The translations under genes were made by a program, and so were the position numbers. The notes under the pieces are model-generated. The model was not told where the DNA came from. It ran no database searches and was given only the letters and a program-made list of their open reading frames with translations. Positions 18,761 through 27,565 of a DNA stretch of 64,000 nt are shown in pieces. The stretch comes from Klebsiella electrica (GTDB taxonomy: Bacteria > Pseudomonadota > Gammaproteobacteria > Enterobacterales > Enterobacteriaceae), in assembly GCF_006711645.1 (NCBI RefSeq), contig NZ_CP041247.1, positions 2,108,001 through 2,172,000 on the forward strand. Direction: 5' to 3'. How positions within the stretch are numbered: position 1 is the first letter of the stretch; every line of letters begins with the position of its first letter.

Positions 18761-19573
18761 ATGAGGTCATTAGCTGATTTCGAATTTAACAAAGCGCCAT
18801 TGTGCGATGGCATGGTCCTCATTTCTGAATTAATCCGCGACGATTTTCCGACGCACTACGTGCAGGATGAGCTGGAACGACTGCTGGGCCTGGCGCAGGA
18901 GGAAATTGCCTCTTCCTGGGATCAGGAGCGTCAGCTGGAGCGACTGCTGGAGCTGTTCTACCATGAGTGGGGTTTTCGCGATTCCCACGGTGTTTACCGA
19001 CTGTCCGATGCGTTGTGGATAGACAAAGTCCTGCTTAACCGTCAGGGGAGCGCGGCGTCATTAGGCGCTATCGTGCTGTGGATTGCCCAGCGTCTGTCGC
19101 TGCCGCTGGTCCCGGTTATCTTCCCGACGCAGCTGCTGTTGCGCGCCGACCCGGAAACCAGCGAAGAGATGTGGCTGATTAACCCGTTCAACGGTGAAAC
19201 GCTCAACGAACATACGCTGGAAGTCTGGTTGAAGGGCAATATTAGTCCGGTCGCCGAGCTGTTCAACGAGGATCTCGACGAAGCGGATAACGCGGAAGTG
19301 ATCCACAAGCTGCTCGACACTTTAAAATCGGCGCTGATGGAAGAGCGGCAGATGGAGCTGGCCCTGCGCGCCAGCGAAGCGCTGCTGCAGTTTAATCCGG
19401 AAGACCCGTACGAGATTCGCGACCGCGGGCTGATCTACGCCCAGCTTGAGTGCGATCATGTTGCGCTGCTGGATCTGAACTATTTCGTCGAACAGTGTCC
19501 GGAGGACCCGATCAGCGAAATGATCCGCGCGCAAATTAATACGATTTCGCATAAACAAATTACTCTTCACTAA
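18761..19573 (+). CDS. sirB1: SirB1/YchA family protein with TPR-like C-terminus
   Basis: A 270-residue cytoplasmic protein, counterpart of E. coli YchA (269). Residues ~35-190 correspond to the transglutaminase-like SirB1 N-terminal domain (DALWIDKVLLNRQGSAASLG), and ~190-265 form TPR-like helices (LALRASEALLQFNPEDPYEIRDRGLIYAQL). The role is not established. Tightly packed between sirB2 and kdsA (gap 39). Confidence 0.94.
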   Translation: MRSLADFEFNKAPLCDGMVLISELIRDDFPTHYVQDELERLLGLAQEEIASSWDQERQLERLLELFYHEWGFRDSHGVYRLSDALWIDKVLLNRQGSAASLGAIVLWIAQRLSLPLVPVIFPTQLLLRADPETSEEMWLINPFNGETLNEHTLEVWLKGNISPVAELFNEDLDEADNAEVIHKLLDTLKSALMEERQMELALRASEALLQFNPEDPYEIRDRGLIYAQLECDHVALLDLNYFVEQCPEDPISEMIRAQINTISHKQITLH

Positions 19574-19603
19574 TCTGGAATGAATCCGGTTACACCCTGA
19601 TAA

Positions 19604-20467
<864 letters not shown>

Positions 20468-20486
20468 TTCAGCGCTCCTGAATGCG

Positions 20487-20522
20487 AAAAGCCTGCCCGT
20501 TGTAAAACCGGCAGGCTTTTTT
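20487..20522 (+). terminator. Intrinsic terminator after kdsA
   Basis: AAAAGCCTGCC pairs with GGCAGGCTTTT around a loop of about 11 bases, followed by more T residues, 20 bases after the kdsA stop. Symmetric enough to act also for minus-strand chaA transcripts. Confidence 0.85.
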
Positions 20523-20581
20523 ATGCGCCAGTCACGGCGCAGAACGCTCCCCGGCCGACGCCGCGACGCCGGGGAGAGCGG

Positions 20582-21682
20582 TCAGGCAAAAATGGTCATC
20601 AGATAGGCGGCGAAGAGCGCCAGGTGCGCGGCACCGTTCAGCACGTTGGTGCGGCCGGTCGAGAACGATATCTGGCACAACAGCAGCGAGGCGACCATTA
20701 CCACCATTTCCGGTGCGCCAAGACCAAATTTCAGCTCGTTGCCGGTTAAGAAGGCGATTAAGGTGACCACCGGCACGGTCAGGGAAATCGTCGCCAGCAC
20801 CGAACCAAAGAACAGGTTCATCGCACGCTGCACCTGATTGTTGAGTACCGCTTTCAACGCGCCGAGCCCTTCCGGCGAGAGAATCAGCAGCGCAACCAGG
20901 AAGCCGGTAAAGGCCACCGGCGCGTTCATGCTGGTCAGCAGCGTCTCAAGCGGATTCGCGTTCATCTTGGTGACCGCGATAACCGCCACCAGGTGAATTA
21001 ACAGCCACGCGGTATGCCAGGCGCTGCTGTGGGCGGACGGTTTGCCATGATGCGGGTCGTCGTCGTCACCGTCATCTTCATGCTCATAAATAAACAGGCT
21101 CTGGTGCGTTTTGGTCTGAATCAACAGAAACACGCCGTACATGGCGGCGGAAATCAGCGCCACCAGCAGCGACTGCCCGGTGCTGAAATTCGCCCCCGGC
21201 AGCGCCATCGGAAAGACCAGCACAATAATCGCCAGCGGGAACAGGGCGATGAGATACTGCTTGATACCAAACAAATTCATATACTGAGTGGCGAATTTAC
21301 GCCCGCCCAGCAGCAGAGAAAAGCCGACCAGCCCCCCGGTGACAATCATAATGATTGAATAGAGTGTATCGCGCATCAGCGTGGGGGCCGCGTCGCCGGT
21401 TGCCATTAAGGCAGAAATCAGGCTGACTTCAAGAATTACCACCGAAAGACTTAAAATTAACGAACCGTACGGCTCGCCCAGGCGGTGGGCCAAAACATCT
21501 GCGTGACGTACGACGCTGAACGCGCTACTCAGGATACCGATTAAGGCCAGAATGTTAATGCCAATGACCGCTGGCAGTGACTGACTACTTCCGAAGAAGA
21601 TAAGCACCGCCAGCGCCAGAATCGGGAAAACCAGCGATGTCTCCTTGTGGCGGGTTTTCACCGCCTCATGTACATGCGTCAT
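20582..21682 (-). CDS. chaA: Sodium(potassium)/proton antiporter ChaA
   Basis: An inner-membrane CaCA-family cation/proton exchanger (Ca2+, Na+, K+ for H+) of 366 residues, as in E. coli. Ten to eleven hydrophobic segments are visible; the two alpha repeats contain the conserved acidic motifs (SVVILEVSLISALMATGD, ~83-100, and the repeat FLVALLILSPEGLGALK). An acidic cytoplasmic loop HEDDGDDDDPHHG (~200-212) separates the halves. Divergent from chaB across a 264-base AT-rich gap. Confidence 0.97.
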   Translation of the reverse strand: MTHVHEAVKTRHKETSLVFPILALAVLIFFGSSQSLPAVIGINILALIGILSSAFSVVRHADVLAHRLGEPYGSLILSLSVVILEVSLISALMATGDAAPTLMRDTLYSIIMIVTGGLVGFSLLLGGRKFATQYMNLFGIKQYLIALFPLAIIVLVFPMALPGANFSTGQSLLVALISAAMYGVFLLIQTKTHQSLFIYEHEDDGDDDDPHHGKPSAHSSAWHTAWLLIHLVAVIAVTKMNANPLETLLTSMNAPVAFTGFLVALLILSPEGLGALKAVLNNQVQRAMNLFFGSVLATISLTVPVVTLIAFLTGNELKFGLGAPEMVVMVASLLLCQISFSTGRTNVLNGAAHLALFAAYLMTIFA

Positions 21683-21946
21683 GAACCATCTCCATTTATG
21701 CAGGTGTTATAATTATAGATACCGTAAGTAGATAAAATAACAGACATTTTGCAATCTGAATTGTTTTTTTACTTAAATTTACGGCTATTGCTAACTAATT
21801 CATTGAGATTGCCATAACTTATCGTTATCGCGATTTTGTATTTATTATTCAGATAATTACTAAAAACTATTCTGCCTTATATCCATCCTTGAAAACCAGG
21901 AATTAGCGTCCCAGACTTATCTTTTTACCACTATCCGGAGGTGCAT

Positions 21947-22177
21947 ATGCCTTATCGCAGTAAACAACAGCTACCCGATAGCGTCCAGCACGTGTTACCG
22001 GCGCATGCCCAGCAGATCTATAAAGAAGCGTTTAATAGCGCCTGGGAGCAGTACCAGCATCCGGCGGACCGGCGGGACGACGCCACCCGGGAAGAGACGG
22101 CGCATAAGGTCGCCTGGGCGGCGGTCAAGAATGACTACCAAAAAGGGGACGATGATAAGTGGCATAAGAAAAAATAA
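21947..22177 (+). CDS. chaB: ChaB family protein (putative cation transport regulator)
   Basis: A 76-residue cytoplasmic helical protein, the exact E. coli ChaB length. ATG 21947 is chosen over ATG 21941 because GGAGG (21937-21941) is then at normal distance and the product begins MPYRSKQQLPDSV as in the family. Typical residues are HAQQIYKEAFNSAWEQY and ETAHKVAWAAVKNDYQK with a Lys-rich tail. Named for proximity to the ChaA antiporter; mechanism unknown. chaC follows 150 bases later on the same strand. Confidence 0.95.
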   Translation: MPYRSKQQLPDSVQHVLPAHAQQIYKEAFNSAWEQYQHPADRRDDATREETAHKVAWAAVKNDYQKGDDDKWHKKK

Positions 22178-22327
22178 TCGTTCCTGCTGCCTCATCTGCT
22201 GCTCCGCGCCTTGCCAGCGTGTCGTTCATTGCTTATTGTCGATGAAAGCTGGATAATAATTCGGCAATATTTCACGGATGCCATCAGATAATCGCCGGGA
22301 AGCGGGCAGTGGCGGAGGTAGTAGAAA

Positions 22328-23008
22328 GTGTTAACACGTGATTTCTTAATCAATGCGGATTGTAAGACGGCGTTTGGCGCTATTGAGGAATCGCTACTCT
22401 GGTCGGCAGAGCAACGGGCCGCTTCCCTGGCGGCAACCCTGGCCTGTCGTCCGGATGCCGGCTCAGTATGGATTTTTGGCTACGGTTCGCTGATGTGGAA
22501 CCCGGCCCTTGAGTATCGCGAAACCTGTACCGGTACGCTGCCGGGCTGGCACCGCGCCTTCTGCCTGCGGCTGACCGCCGGGCGGGGCAGCGCCTGTCAG
22601 CCGGGGCGCATGCTGGCGCTGAAAGAGGGCGGGCGTACCACCGGCGTGGCCTATCGGCTCCCTGATGAGACGCTGGAAGACGAGCTGATGCTGCTGTGGA
22701 AGCGGGAGATGATCACCGGTTGCTATATGCCGACCTGGTGTAAGCTGGAGCTTGATGACGGGCGGACGGTGAATGCGCTGGTGTTTATTATGGATCCGCG
22801 TCATCCGCTGTTCGAACCGGATACCCGCGCCCAGATTATTGCGCCGCTGATCGCTAAAGCCAGCGGGCCGCTCGGCACCAATGCCCAGTATCTGTTCTCG
22901 CTGGATCAGGAACTACGTAAACTCGGCATGCACGATGACTGTCTTGACGATCTTGTCGGCAAGGTTCGGACGCTGCTGGGAGAAAACAGCCAGCCGGGGC
23001 TGGCCTGA
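22328..23008 (+). CDS. chaC: Glutathione-specific gamma-glutamylcyclotransferase ChaC
   Basis: ChaC degrades glutathione to 5-oxoproline and Cys-Gly. The 226-residue protein starts at GTG 22328, 9 bases after GGAGG (22314-22318). The family substrate-binding motif FGYGSLMWNP (~50-59) is intact, and the catalytic Glu is expected in the EDELMLLWKREM region (~118). C-terminus TLLGENSQPGLA is somewhat shorter than in E. coli. Its stop codon adjoins the stem that terminates the opposite DUF1883 gene. Confidence 0.95.
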   Translation: MLTRDFLINADCKTAFGAIEESLLWSAEQRAASLAATLACRPDAGSVWIFGYGSLMWNPALEYRETCTGTLPGWHRAFCLRLTAGRGSACQPGRMLALKEGGRTTGVAYRLPDETLEDELMLLWKREMITGCYMPTWCKLELDDGRTVNALVFIMDPRHPLFEPDTRAQIIAPLIAKASGPLGTNAQYLFSLDQELRKLGMHDDCLDDLVGKVRTLLGENSQPGLA

Positions 23009-23031
23009 AAAATGCCCGGGATAGCCCGGGC
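23009..23031 (-). terminator. Intrinsic terminator of the DUF1883 gene
   Basis: On the minus strand GCCCGGG (31-25 of 230xx) pairs with CCCGGGC (20-14) around CTAT, followed by ATTTTT at 23013-23008. It directly adjoins the chaC stop codon on the other strand. Confidence 0.75.
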
Positions 23032-23039
23032 AGGTGAGG

Positions 23040-23282
23040 TCAGGCGGGAACGTAGCTAATGGAGTGCTCCAGAGACTGGCTGTGGCTATCGATCAGGACG
23101 TTCCAGGTGCCGTTGTACGGCACGGTCAGATAGGCGCTGTCACGATCCTGGACGCTCAGAATATCCGCATGGCTGTCACCGGCAGCCTTGGCACTCATCA
23201 GGTGAATATGGCAGCGTTCAGAACACCGTACAACCAGCGTATCGCCGCCAAACAACATCAAACTTGCTTTAACCATCGCCAT
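23040..23282 (-). CDS. DUF1883 domain-containing protein
   Basis: An 80-residue protein with no signal peptide. The pattern LKAS-like start (MVKASLMLFGGDTLVVRC), central HIHLMS and the C-terminal YLTVPYNGTWNVLIDS fit DUF1883, a small beta-rich domain found alone or next to TIR domains in some bacteria. Function unknown. GGGGTAG precedes ATG 23282. It has its own terminator and stands between chaC and ychN, a position not occupied in E. coli K-12 as I remember it. Confidence 0.8.
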   Translation of the reverse strand: MAMVKASLMLFGGDTLVVRCSERCHIHLMSAKAAGDSHADILSVQDRDSAYLTVPYNGTWNVLIDSHSQSLEHSISYVPA

Positions 23283-23522
23283 TTATCTACCCCGTTGTTG
23301 TCTGTCTACAGCATCCTGCCTGCTCAATCCTGCGCGTGATATTGTTCACACTTTACTCATGGCATAACACCAAATGGCGAGGGGACGAATGCTGATTTTG
23401 ATCAAAAAAAAGGATAAAGATTAAACAAAAATGATGTTGTCCCTGAAAGCATTCAGCTGACTTACCTTTTCGATTAATAAACGCGGCCTGAATAATATTA
23501 AATCCCGCCAGAGCCTCTTTCT

Positions 23523-23876
23523 TCAGAAGGTCAGGATTTTATCGGCCGCCAGCGTCCACTGCGCCAGCTCCACCAGAGTGCCTATCTCCACGCCATCAAT
23601 CAGCGGCAGGGAGGTCACGCCGCGGCCATCGGTGCAGGTCTTGCACAATTTCACCGGGACATTCTGGGCGGTGAGGATCTCCAGCATTTGCTGAATGTTA
23701 TAGCCTTCCGCCGGTTTCTGCCCCCGCAGGCCAGCTGTCACCGCATCAGACATTAAAAACAGCTTCAGATCGAGTTCAGACGGCTGTTCACGCAGGGCAA
23801 TCGCCAGACGCAGGCTGTTAAACAGCGATTCGCTACCGTAGGCGGCGCCGTTGGCGACAATCACAATACTTTGCAT
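23523..23876 (-). CDS. ychN: DsrE/F-like sulfur-relay family protein YchN
   Basis: A 117-residue cytoplasmic protein, identical in length to E. coli YchN, a hexameric DsrE/F-fold protein. ATG 23876 is chosen because upstream codons are not conserved and AAGGAGT-type sequence lies just before. The conserved Cys pair is in KLCKTCTDGRG (~79-82). The exact substrate is unknown; the fold is used for sulfur transfer. Divergent from nasR with 70 bases between them. In E. coli the next gene to the left would be ychO, so the nas cluster breaks this adjacency. Confidence 0.95.
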   Translation of the reverse strand: MQSIVIVANGAAYGSESLFNSLRLAIALREQPSELDLKLFLMSDAVTAGLRGQKPAEGYNIQQMLEILTAQNVPVKLCKTCTDGRGVTSLPLIDGVEIGTLVELAQWTLAADKILTF

Positions 23877-23946
23877 AAGGACTCCTTGGTATAAGGCACG
23901 GTTATTGCTTGTGGTTAAAGTATAAAGCGTTGACCCGGGAGGGGGT

Positions 23947-25143
23947 ATGAATAATACGGCTGGCATCACGCCTGAGGCCAACAGGTGGTTTCACCGCGCG
24001 CGGCAACTGCAAAAAGAGCAGCTACGCCAGCTGGCGCAGCAGGGTACGCTGGCAAGCCGGATAAGTGCGCTGGTGCACATGCTACAGTGCGAGCGCGGTG
24101 CGTCCAACCTCTGGCTCTGTTCCGCCGGGCGGCTGTATGCCGCGGAGTGTCGCGCGGGATCGGCGCTGGTGGATGAACAGCTTATCGCTTTCCGCGAGGC
24201 GCTGGAAGCGGTGCGGGAGTGCGCCAGCGGCGCGCTATGCTGGCGGATAGCCAGCGCGCTCTGGTACCTGGAACAACTGCTGACGCTGCGCGACGCCGTG
24301 CGCAGCCGCACCATTGTCGCCGAAGAGGCGACAAACCAGTTTAGTCGCATTATCCGCCACTTATTAAATATTGTCCCGCAGCTCAACGACAGCATTGACG
24401 ACCCGCAAATTGCCGGGCGCATGGTGGCGCTCTATAGCTTTATGCAGGGGAAAGAGCTGGTGGGGCAGGAGCGCGCGCTGGGAGCATCCGGCTTTGCCCG
24501 CGGTCAGTTCAGCGCTGAGCTGCGCCAGCTGCTGGTGGACAGAATCGATGGTCAGCAGCCCTGTTTTGACAGCTTCCAGGCGCTGGCTGAGGCGCCGCAG
24601 ACCGCGCTGTTTATGAGCCAGTGCCAGGCCAGTCTGGACATTGAACAGCTGCGGCGGATCGCCTGCACCCGGCAGCCCCCGGCGGATGAGGGGGAGACGG
24701 CGCTGCGCTGGTTTTGCGCCCAGACGCAGCGTCTGGAGCAGATGCGAGCTCTGGAAGAGCGCCTGATTGACGACCTGTTGAGCGTCGCCGATACGCTGCT
24801 CAGCGGCGAGGCGCCGGAAGCGCCGCCCGCCAGTTGGACGGACGAGGAGGAGGACGACAGCATCGCGCGCCGACTCGACAAACAGCTGCTGCCGCTGGTG
24901 CGCCAGCAGGCCTTTGAGTTGCAGCAGCTCTCCACACAGCTGGCGTCGCTCAAAGATACGCTCGAAGAGCGCAAGCTGATTGAAAAAGCGAAAAGCGTGC
25001 TGATGGCTCATCAGGGAATGCAGGAGGAGCAGGCCTGGCAGACGTTGCGGAAAATGGCGATGGATAAGAACCAGAGGATGGTGGAAATCGCCCGCGCGCT
25101 GCTGACGGTAAAGGCGTTGTGGTCCATAACACCAAAGGAGTAG
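23947..25143 (+). CDS. nasR: NasR, nitrate/nitrite-responsive transcription antiterminator
   Basis: NasR binds nitrate or nitrite and then the nasF leader RNA, preventing termination before the assimilation operon. 398 residues. The N-terminal ~300 residues form the helical NIT nitrate-sensor domain; the expected nitrate-contacting Arg near position 50 is present (MLQCERGASN). The C-terminal ~55 residues are an ANTAR RNA-binding domain (LKDTLEERKLIEKAKSVLMA, then EEQAWQTLRKMAMDKNQRMVEIA). Followed directly by the nasF control region: the first NtrC-like site begins two bases past its stop. Confidence 0.96.
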   Translation: MNNTAGITPEANRWFHRARQLQKEQLRQLAQQGTLASRISALVHMLQCERGASNLWLCSAGRLYAAECRAGSALVDEQLIAFREALEAVRECASGALCWRIASALWYLEQLLTLRDAVRSRTIVAEEATNQFSRIIRHLLNIVPQLNDSIDDPQIAGRMVALYSFMQGKELVGQERALGASGFARGQFSAELRQLLVDRIDGQQPCFDSFQALAEAPQTALFMSQCQASLDIEQLRRIACTRQPPADEGETALRWFCAQTQRLEQMRALEERLIDDLLSVADTLLSGEAPEAPPASWTDEEEDDSIARRLDKQLLPLVRQQAFELQQLSTQLASLKDTLEERKLIEKAKSVLMAHQGMQEEQAWQTLRKMAMDKNQRMVEIARALLTVKALWSITPKE

Positions 25144-25144
25144 A

Positions 25145-25183
25145 TGCACGATGGTTGGGCAGCGGCTGCCTGTCAGCGGTGCA
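25145..25183 (+). promoter_or_regulatory. Tandem NtrC-type enhancer sites upstream of nasF
   Basis: Site 1 (25145-25161) starts TGCAC and ends GGGCA; site 2 (25167-25183) starts TGC and ends GGTGCA. The NtrC consensus is TGCAC-N7-GTGCA. Centres are 22 bp apart, two helical turns, and lie about 120 and 98 bases before the predicted nasF start point. This fits the nitrogen (Ntr) control known for Klebsiella nas genes. Confidence 0.65.
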
Positions 25184-25246
25184 ATGAGCGGGGAAAAGTC
25201 GCCCCGTGAAAAGCGGAAAATGGCTTAATAGCGCGTCTGTGAATAT

Positions 25247-25262
25247 TGGCATCTGTTTTGCA
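25247..25262 (+). promoter_or_regulatory. Sigma-54 (-24/-12) promoter of the nas operon
   Basis: TGGCAT-CTGTT-TTGCA has GG at -24 and GC at -12 with the exact required spacing and differs from the TGGCAC-N5-TTGCA consensus by one base. The predicted start is near 25273, which gives a leader of about 120 bases up to the terminator T-run, in line with the known nasF leader. Confidence 0.82.
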
Positions 25263-25275
25263 ATATCCAACAGAC

Positions 25276-25336
25276 AACGGTTAATGCGTTAAATCGTTCA
25301 GTAAACAATTTTGGGCAACAGGCCAACGGCGGTTTG
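25276..25336 (+). ncRNA. NasR-responsive leader hairpins (ANTAR-type)
   Basis: Hairpin 1: AACG (25276-25279) and TTA (25281-25283) pair with TAA (25290-25292) and CGTT (25295-25298) around ATGCGT. Hairpin 2: CAGGCC (25319-25324) pairs with GGTTTG (25331-25336), including two G-U pairs, closing the hexaloop AACGGC. ANTAR target RNAs are known to have hexaloops with A at position 1 and G at position 4; hairpin 2 fits exactly, hairpin 1 less well. NasR binding here would stop formation or action of the terminator just downstream. Confidence 0.7.
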
Positions 25337-25353
25337 TGTGTCCATGGATAAAG

Positions 25354-25394
25354 GCGTCCAGCAGTGCATCAGCACTGTCGGGCGCTTTTTTTTT
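25354..25394 (+). terminator. Regulated intrinsic terminator (attenuator) before nasF
   Basis: A 14-position stem (25354-25367 with 25372-25385; one A-C mismatch, G-U pairs) closed by a short ATCA loop precedes nine T residues (25386-25394). It stops transcription 18 bases before the nasF start unless NasR acts on the leader. Confidence 0.9.
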
Positions 25395-25412
25395 GCGTGT
25401 TCTGGAGCGGGT

Positions 25413-26669
25413 ATGGGCGATAAATTTTCGATTTCACGGCGGCGTTTTTTACAGGCAGGTGCCGCGCTGGGCGGGGCAATGTTGCTGCCCGGCGCGATGC
25501 ATGCCGCATGGGCGGCAGGATCCGATAAGCCGGAACAATCTACCGTACGGGTTGGTTTTATTCCGCTGACGGACTGCGCGCCGCTCGCCATCGCGTCGCT
25601 GAAAGGGTTCGATAAAAAATACGGTATTACCCTGGTGCCGACCAAAGAGGCCAGTTGGGCGGCGGTGCGCGACAAGTTGATCGCCGGTGAACTCGATGCG
25701 GCGCACATTCTCTACGGCCTGCTGTATGGCCTGGAGCTGGGGATCGCTGGCAAGCCACACGCGATGGCCAACCTGATGACCCTCAACCGCAATGGCCAGG
25801 CGATTACGCTCTCCAGCGATCTGCAGGAGAAAGGGGTGACCGACCTTGGTGGGTTGAAACGGCTGATTGGCCAGAGCGCGCCGGGCAGCTACACCTTCGC
25901 CCACACCTTTCCCACCGGGACGCACGCCATGTGGCTCTATTACTGGCTGGCCAGCGGCGGCATCGACCCGTTTGCGGATGTGCGCACCGTCGTGGTGCCG
26001 CCGCCGCAAATGGTAATGAACATGCGCATCGGCAACATGGTCGGCTTTTGCGTCGGCGAACCGTGGAATGCGCGGGCGATCAACGACCGCATCGGTTTTA
26101 CCGCGACCACCTCGCAGGCTATCTGGCCGGAACACCCGGAAAAAATTCTCGGCACCCGCAGCGAATGGGTCGAGCGCAACCCGAACACCGCCCGCGCGCT
26201 GGTCGCGGCGGTGATGGAGGCCGCGCGCTGGATTGACGCGTCGGAAGAGAACAAACGGGAGACGGCGCGCATTCTGGCGAAGCGCGCCTGGCTGAATACC
26301 AAAGAGCAGTATCTCACCGGACGGATGCTCGGAGAGTACGACAACGGGCTGGGACGCCGCTGGCAGGACGCGCATCCGATTCGTTTTTACGACCAGGGGG
26401 AGGTGAGTTTCCCGTGGCTGTCGGACGGGATGTGGTTTTTAACCCAGTTCCGCCGCTGGGGATTACTGAAAACAGACCCGGATTATCAGGCGGTGGCCCG
26501 GCGCATCAACCGCATTGACGTCTGGAAAGCGGCGGCGCAGGCGGTGGGCGGCATCGCCACACCAACAGCGCTCATGCGTAGCAGCACATTGATAGACGGT
26601 ACGGTCTGGACGGGGGCCGATCCGCAAGGTTACGCCCGCAGCTTCGCGATTCAACATAAGGGGGCATGA
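25413..26669 (+). CDS. nasF: NasF, nitrate/nitrite ABC transporter substrate-binding protein
   Basis: A 418-residue periplasmic protein that captures nitrate or nitrite for NasED. ATG 25413 is chosen because it follows GGAGCGGGT and begins with a twin-arginine signal peptide (SRRRFLQAGAALGGAMLLPG), whereas the upstream frame lies inside the terminator. The mature part is a CmpA/NrtA-type domain: VRVGFIPLTDCAPLAIA, KEASWAAVRDKLIAGELDAAH, and later WMTQFRRW-like WFLTQFRRWGLL. Tat export implies folding before export. First gene of the nasFED-CB-A operon; nasE starts 1 base later. Confidence 0.96.
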   Translation: MGDKFSISRRRFLQAGAALGGAMLLPGAMHAAWAAGSDKPEQSTVRVGFIPLTDCAPLAIASLKGFDKKYGITLVPTKEASWAAVRDKLIAGELDAAHILYGLLYGLELGIAGKPHAMANLMTLNRNGQAITLSSDLQEKGVTDLGGLKRLIGQSAPGSYTFAHTFPTGTHAMWLYYWLASGGIDPFADVRTVVVPPPQMVMNMRIGNMVGFCVGEPWNARAINDRIGFTATTSQAIWPEHPEKILGTRSEWVERNPNTARALVAAVMEAARWIDASEENKRETARILAKRAWLNTKEQYLTGRMLGEYDNGLGRRWQDAHPIRFYDQGEVSFPWLSDGMWFLTQFRRWGLLKTDPDYQAVARRINRIDVWKAAAQAVGGIATPTALMRSSTLIDGTVWTGADPQGYARSFAIQHKGA

Positions 26670-26670
26670 A

Positions 26671-27555
26671 ATGAAACACGCGCACAATACGCAACCTGTT
26701 ATTGCCACAGAAAAAACGCCGGGCGAAGTGATTATTCTGCCGCCGGTGCAGGTCCGGCGACCGACGCCGCCCGTCAGACGCTGGCTACGTGAAACCGTAC
26801 AGCGACTCCTGCCGCCCCTGCTCGGACTGGGGCTGCTTTTACTCTGCTGGCAGCTGGCGGCGATCAACGGCAAGGGCTTTCCGACGCCGCTGAGTACGTT
26901 CGACTCCGCGCTGACCCTGTTTGCCGATCCTTTTTATCAGGACGGGCCAAACGACATGGGCATCGGCTGGAACGTGCTGGCGTCACTGCAACGGGTGGCG
27001 GTGGGCTTCGGTCTGGCGGCGCTGGTGGGTATCCCGCTGGGCTTTTTGATCGGCCGCTCGCTGTTCTTCGCCCGCATGTTTAATCCGCTGATCGCGCTGC
27101 TGCGCCCGGTCAGTCCGCTGGCGTGGCTACCGATTGGTCTGCTGCTGTTCCAGAAGGCGGAACCGGCTTCGAGCTGGACCATTTTTATCTGCTCTATCTG
27201 GCCGATGGTGATTAACACCGCCGAAGGCGTGCGCCGCATTCCGCAGGATTATCTCAACGTGGCCCGCGTGTTACAGCTTTCGGAGTGGACGGTGATGCGG
27301 CGCATTCTCTTCCCGGCGGTGCTGCCCGCGGTGCTGACCGGCGTGCGTCTCTCTATCGGCATTGCCTGGCTGGTGATCGTCGCCGCTGAGATGCTGACCG
27401 GCGGCCTGGGGATCGGTTTTTGGATCTGGAACGAGTGGAACAACCTCAACGTGGAAAACATCATTATCGCCATCGTCATTATCGGCGTCGTCGGCCTGCT
27501 GCTTGAGCAGGGGCTGATGCTGATCGCTCGTCGCTTCAGCTGGCAAGAAAAATAG
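26671..27555 (+). CDS. nasE: NasE, nitrate ABC transporter permease
   Basis: A 294-residue inner-membrane permease of the NrtB/SsuC type with about six helices. After a polar N-terminus (~1-50) come transmembrane segments from residue ~50; the EAA-type coupling loop that contacts the ATPase is visible in INTAEGVRRIPQDYLNVARVL. One base after nasF and ten before nasD. Confidence 0.95.
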   Translation: MKHAHNTQPVIATEKTPGEVIILPPVQVRRPTPPVRRWLRETVQRLLPPLLGLGLLLLCWQLAAINGKGFPTPLSTFDSALTLFADPFYQDGPNDMGIGWNVLASLQRVAVGFGLAALVGIPLGFLIGRSLFFARMFNPLIALLRPVSPLAWLPIGLLLFQKAEPASSWTIFICSIWPMVINTAEGVRRIPQDYLNVARVLQLSEWTVMRRILFPAVLPAVLTGVRLSIGIAWLVIVAAEMLTGGLGIGFWIWNEWNNLNVENIIIAIVIIGVVGLLLEQGLMLIARRFSWQEK

Positions 27556-27565
27556 GGGAATCGCT

